Shown here: positions 6,903-7,074 of the stretch, piece by piece
Layout: each line of letters opens with the position of its first letter
How positions within the stretch are numbered: the first letter of the stretch is position 1
Source: an uncultured Porphyromonas sp.
GTDB lineage: Bacteria > Bacteroidota > Bacteroidia > Bacteroidales > Porphyromonadaceae
NCBI GenBank assembly: GCA_945875135.1
Contig: CAMCJO010000114.1
Span: 1-7,074, forward strand
Reading direction: 5' to 3'
DNA length: 7,074 bases
Position numbers and translations under genes: made by a program
Notes under the pieces: generated by a model
Seen by the model: the letters and a program-made list of their open reading frames with translations, nothing else
Told to the model about the DNA's origin: nothing
Database searches by the model: none

Positions 6903-6924
6903 CTTAGCGTGCTGCTTGTAGCTT

Positions 6925-6950
6925 GAGACTGTTGCATAAAGGCGAATCGC
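6925..6950. repeat. Right copy of dispersed 26-bp repeat
   Basis: It matches 745-770 in the same orientation with one difference (C at 6943). Here it leads into about 120 bp of distinctive non-coding-looking sequence, including CATAC (6981-6985) facing GTATG (6990-6994), that reaches the window edge. Together these may be one end of a larger repeated or mobile element. No transposase or target-site duplication is visible. Confidence 0.65.
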
Positions 6951-7050
6951 TGTGTTGCTTTCGGGATTCGGCTTCGGTCACATACGTAGGTATGCTCCCT
7001 TCAGACCTCACCCTCAGCACCTTGCGCTTCATCCTTTCTGCAAAGTCAGG

Positions 7051-7072
7051 ACAATCTTGCAAGCAAGATTGT
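7051..7072. repeat. Perfect 10-bp inverted repeat at right edge
   Basis: ACAATCTTGC at 7051-7060 faces its exact complement at 7063-7072, with only AA between. It could form a tight stem-loop or be a dyad protein-binding site. Immediately beside it, the minus strand at 7048-7041 reads TGACTTTG, one base from the TAnnTTTG promoter consensus, so the dyad would sit in the -12 to -35 region of a possible leftward promoter. The -33 element is not convincing. Confidence 0.6.
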
Positions 7073-7074
7073 GA

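Larger units (their letters stand above)
6904..7074 (-). other. Open frame of 56 codons running off the right edge, within repeated element
   Basis: On the minus strand the frame is open from the window edge at 7074 to TAA at 6904-6906. It includes an ATG at 7032 that would give a 42-residue product starting MKRKVLRVRSEGSIPTYVTE. No domain is recognised. The peptide is basic and its 3' part is coded by the dispersed 26-bp repeat, so the frame may be only an incidental property of a repeated element. It could also be the 3' end of a longer gene or pseudogene outside the window. It ends just before the hairpin at 6857-6902. Confidence 0.25.

Noticed and set aside
745..6950. A composite transposon bounded by the two 26-bp repeats
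   Set aside because: The block between holds core genes (purL, dprA), no transposase is present, the repeats are short and direct, and no target duplication is seen.

Overview
The window looks like chromosomal DNA of a Bacteroidota bacterium, most likely a Porphyromonas species of the higher-GC P. asaccharolytica/uenonis type. Four things support this: a C-terminal type IX secretion (T9SS) sorting domain, the long single-chain PurL, a TAnnTTTG-type promoter box, and the lack of clear Shine-Dalgarno sequences before the starts. The genus is an inference from these traits and from composition; no database search was possible.

Layout. At the left edge (2-580, +) is the 3' end of a gene for a secreted or surface protein. 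It has InlB-like tandem repeats and a T9SS type A sorting domain. A 578-bp convergent intergenic region follows (581-1158). It has no credible gene but holds a 15-bp hairpin ending the left gene, a copy of a dispersed 26-bp repeat, a striking array of six 22-bp dyad units (899-1030), and a hairpin terminator for the right-hand genes. Next come three minus-strand genes, transcribed from right to left: comB (6106-6828, 2-phosphosulfolactate phosphatase family), purL (2331-6032, FGAM synthase of purine synthesis) and dprA (1159-2313, ssDNA-binding RecA loader for transformation). From 6829 to the right edge there is a long hairpin just upstream of comB and part of a repeated element that shares the 26-bp sequence with the left intergenic region.

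How the genes work together. purL and dprA are 17 bp apart with no terminator between them, so they are probably co-transcribed from a promoter box in the 73-bp comB-purL gap, ending at the 1093-1136 hairpin. comB may be a separate unit or may read through into purL. No shared pathway is evident: purine synthesis, DNA uptake/recombination and a phosphatase of uncertain substrate simply lie side by side. The core genes are ordinary. The unusual material is in the intergenic repeats, above all the array of GTTCC/GGAAC arms spaced exactly 11 bp apart. I found no convincing new multi-gene system.
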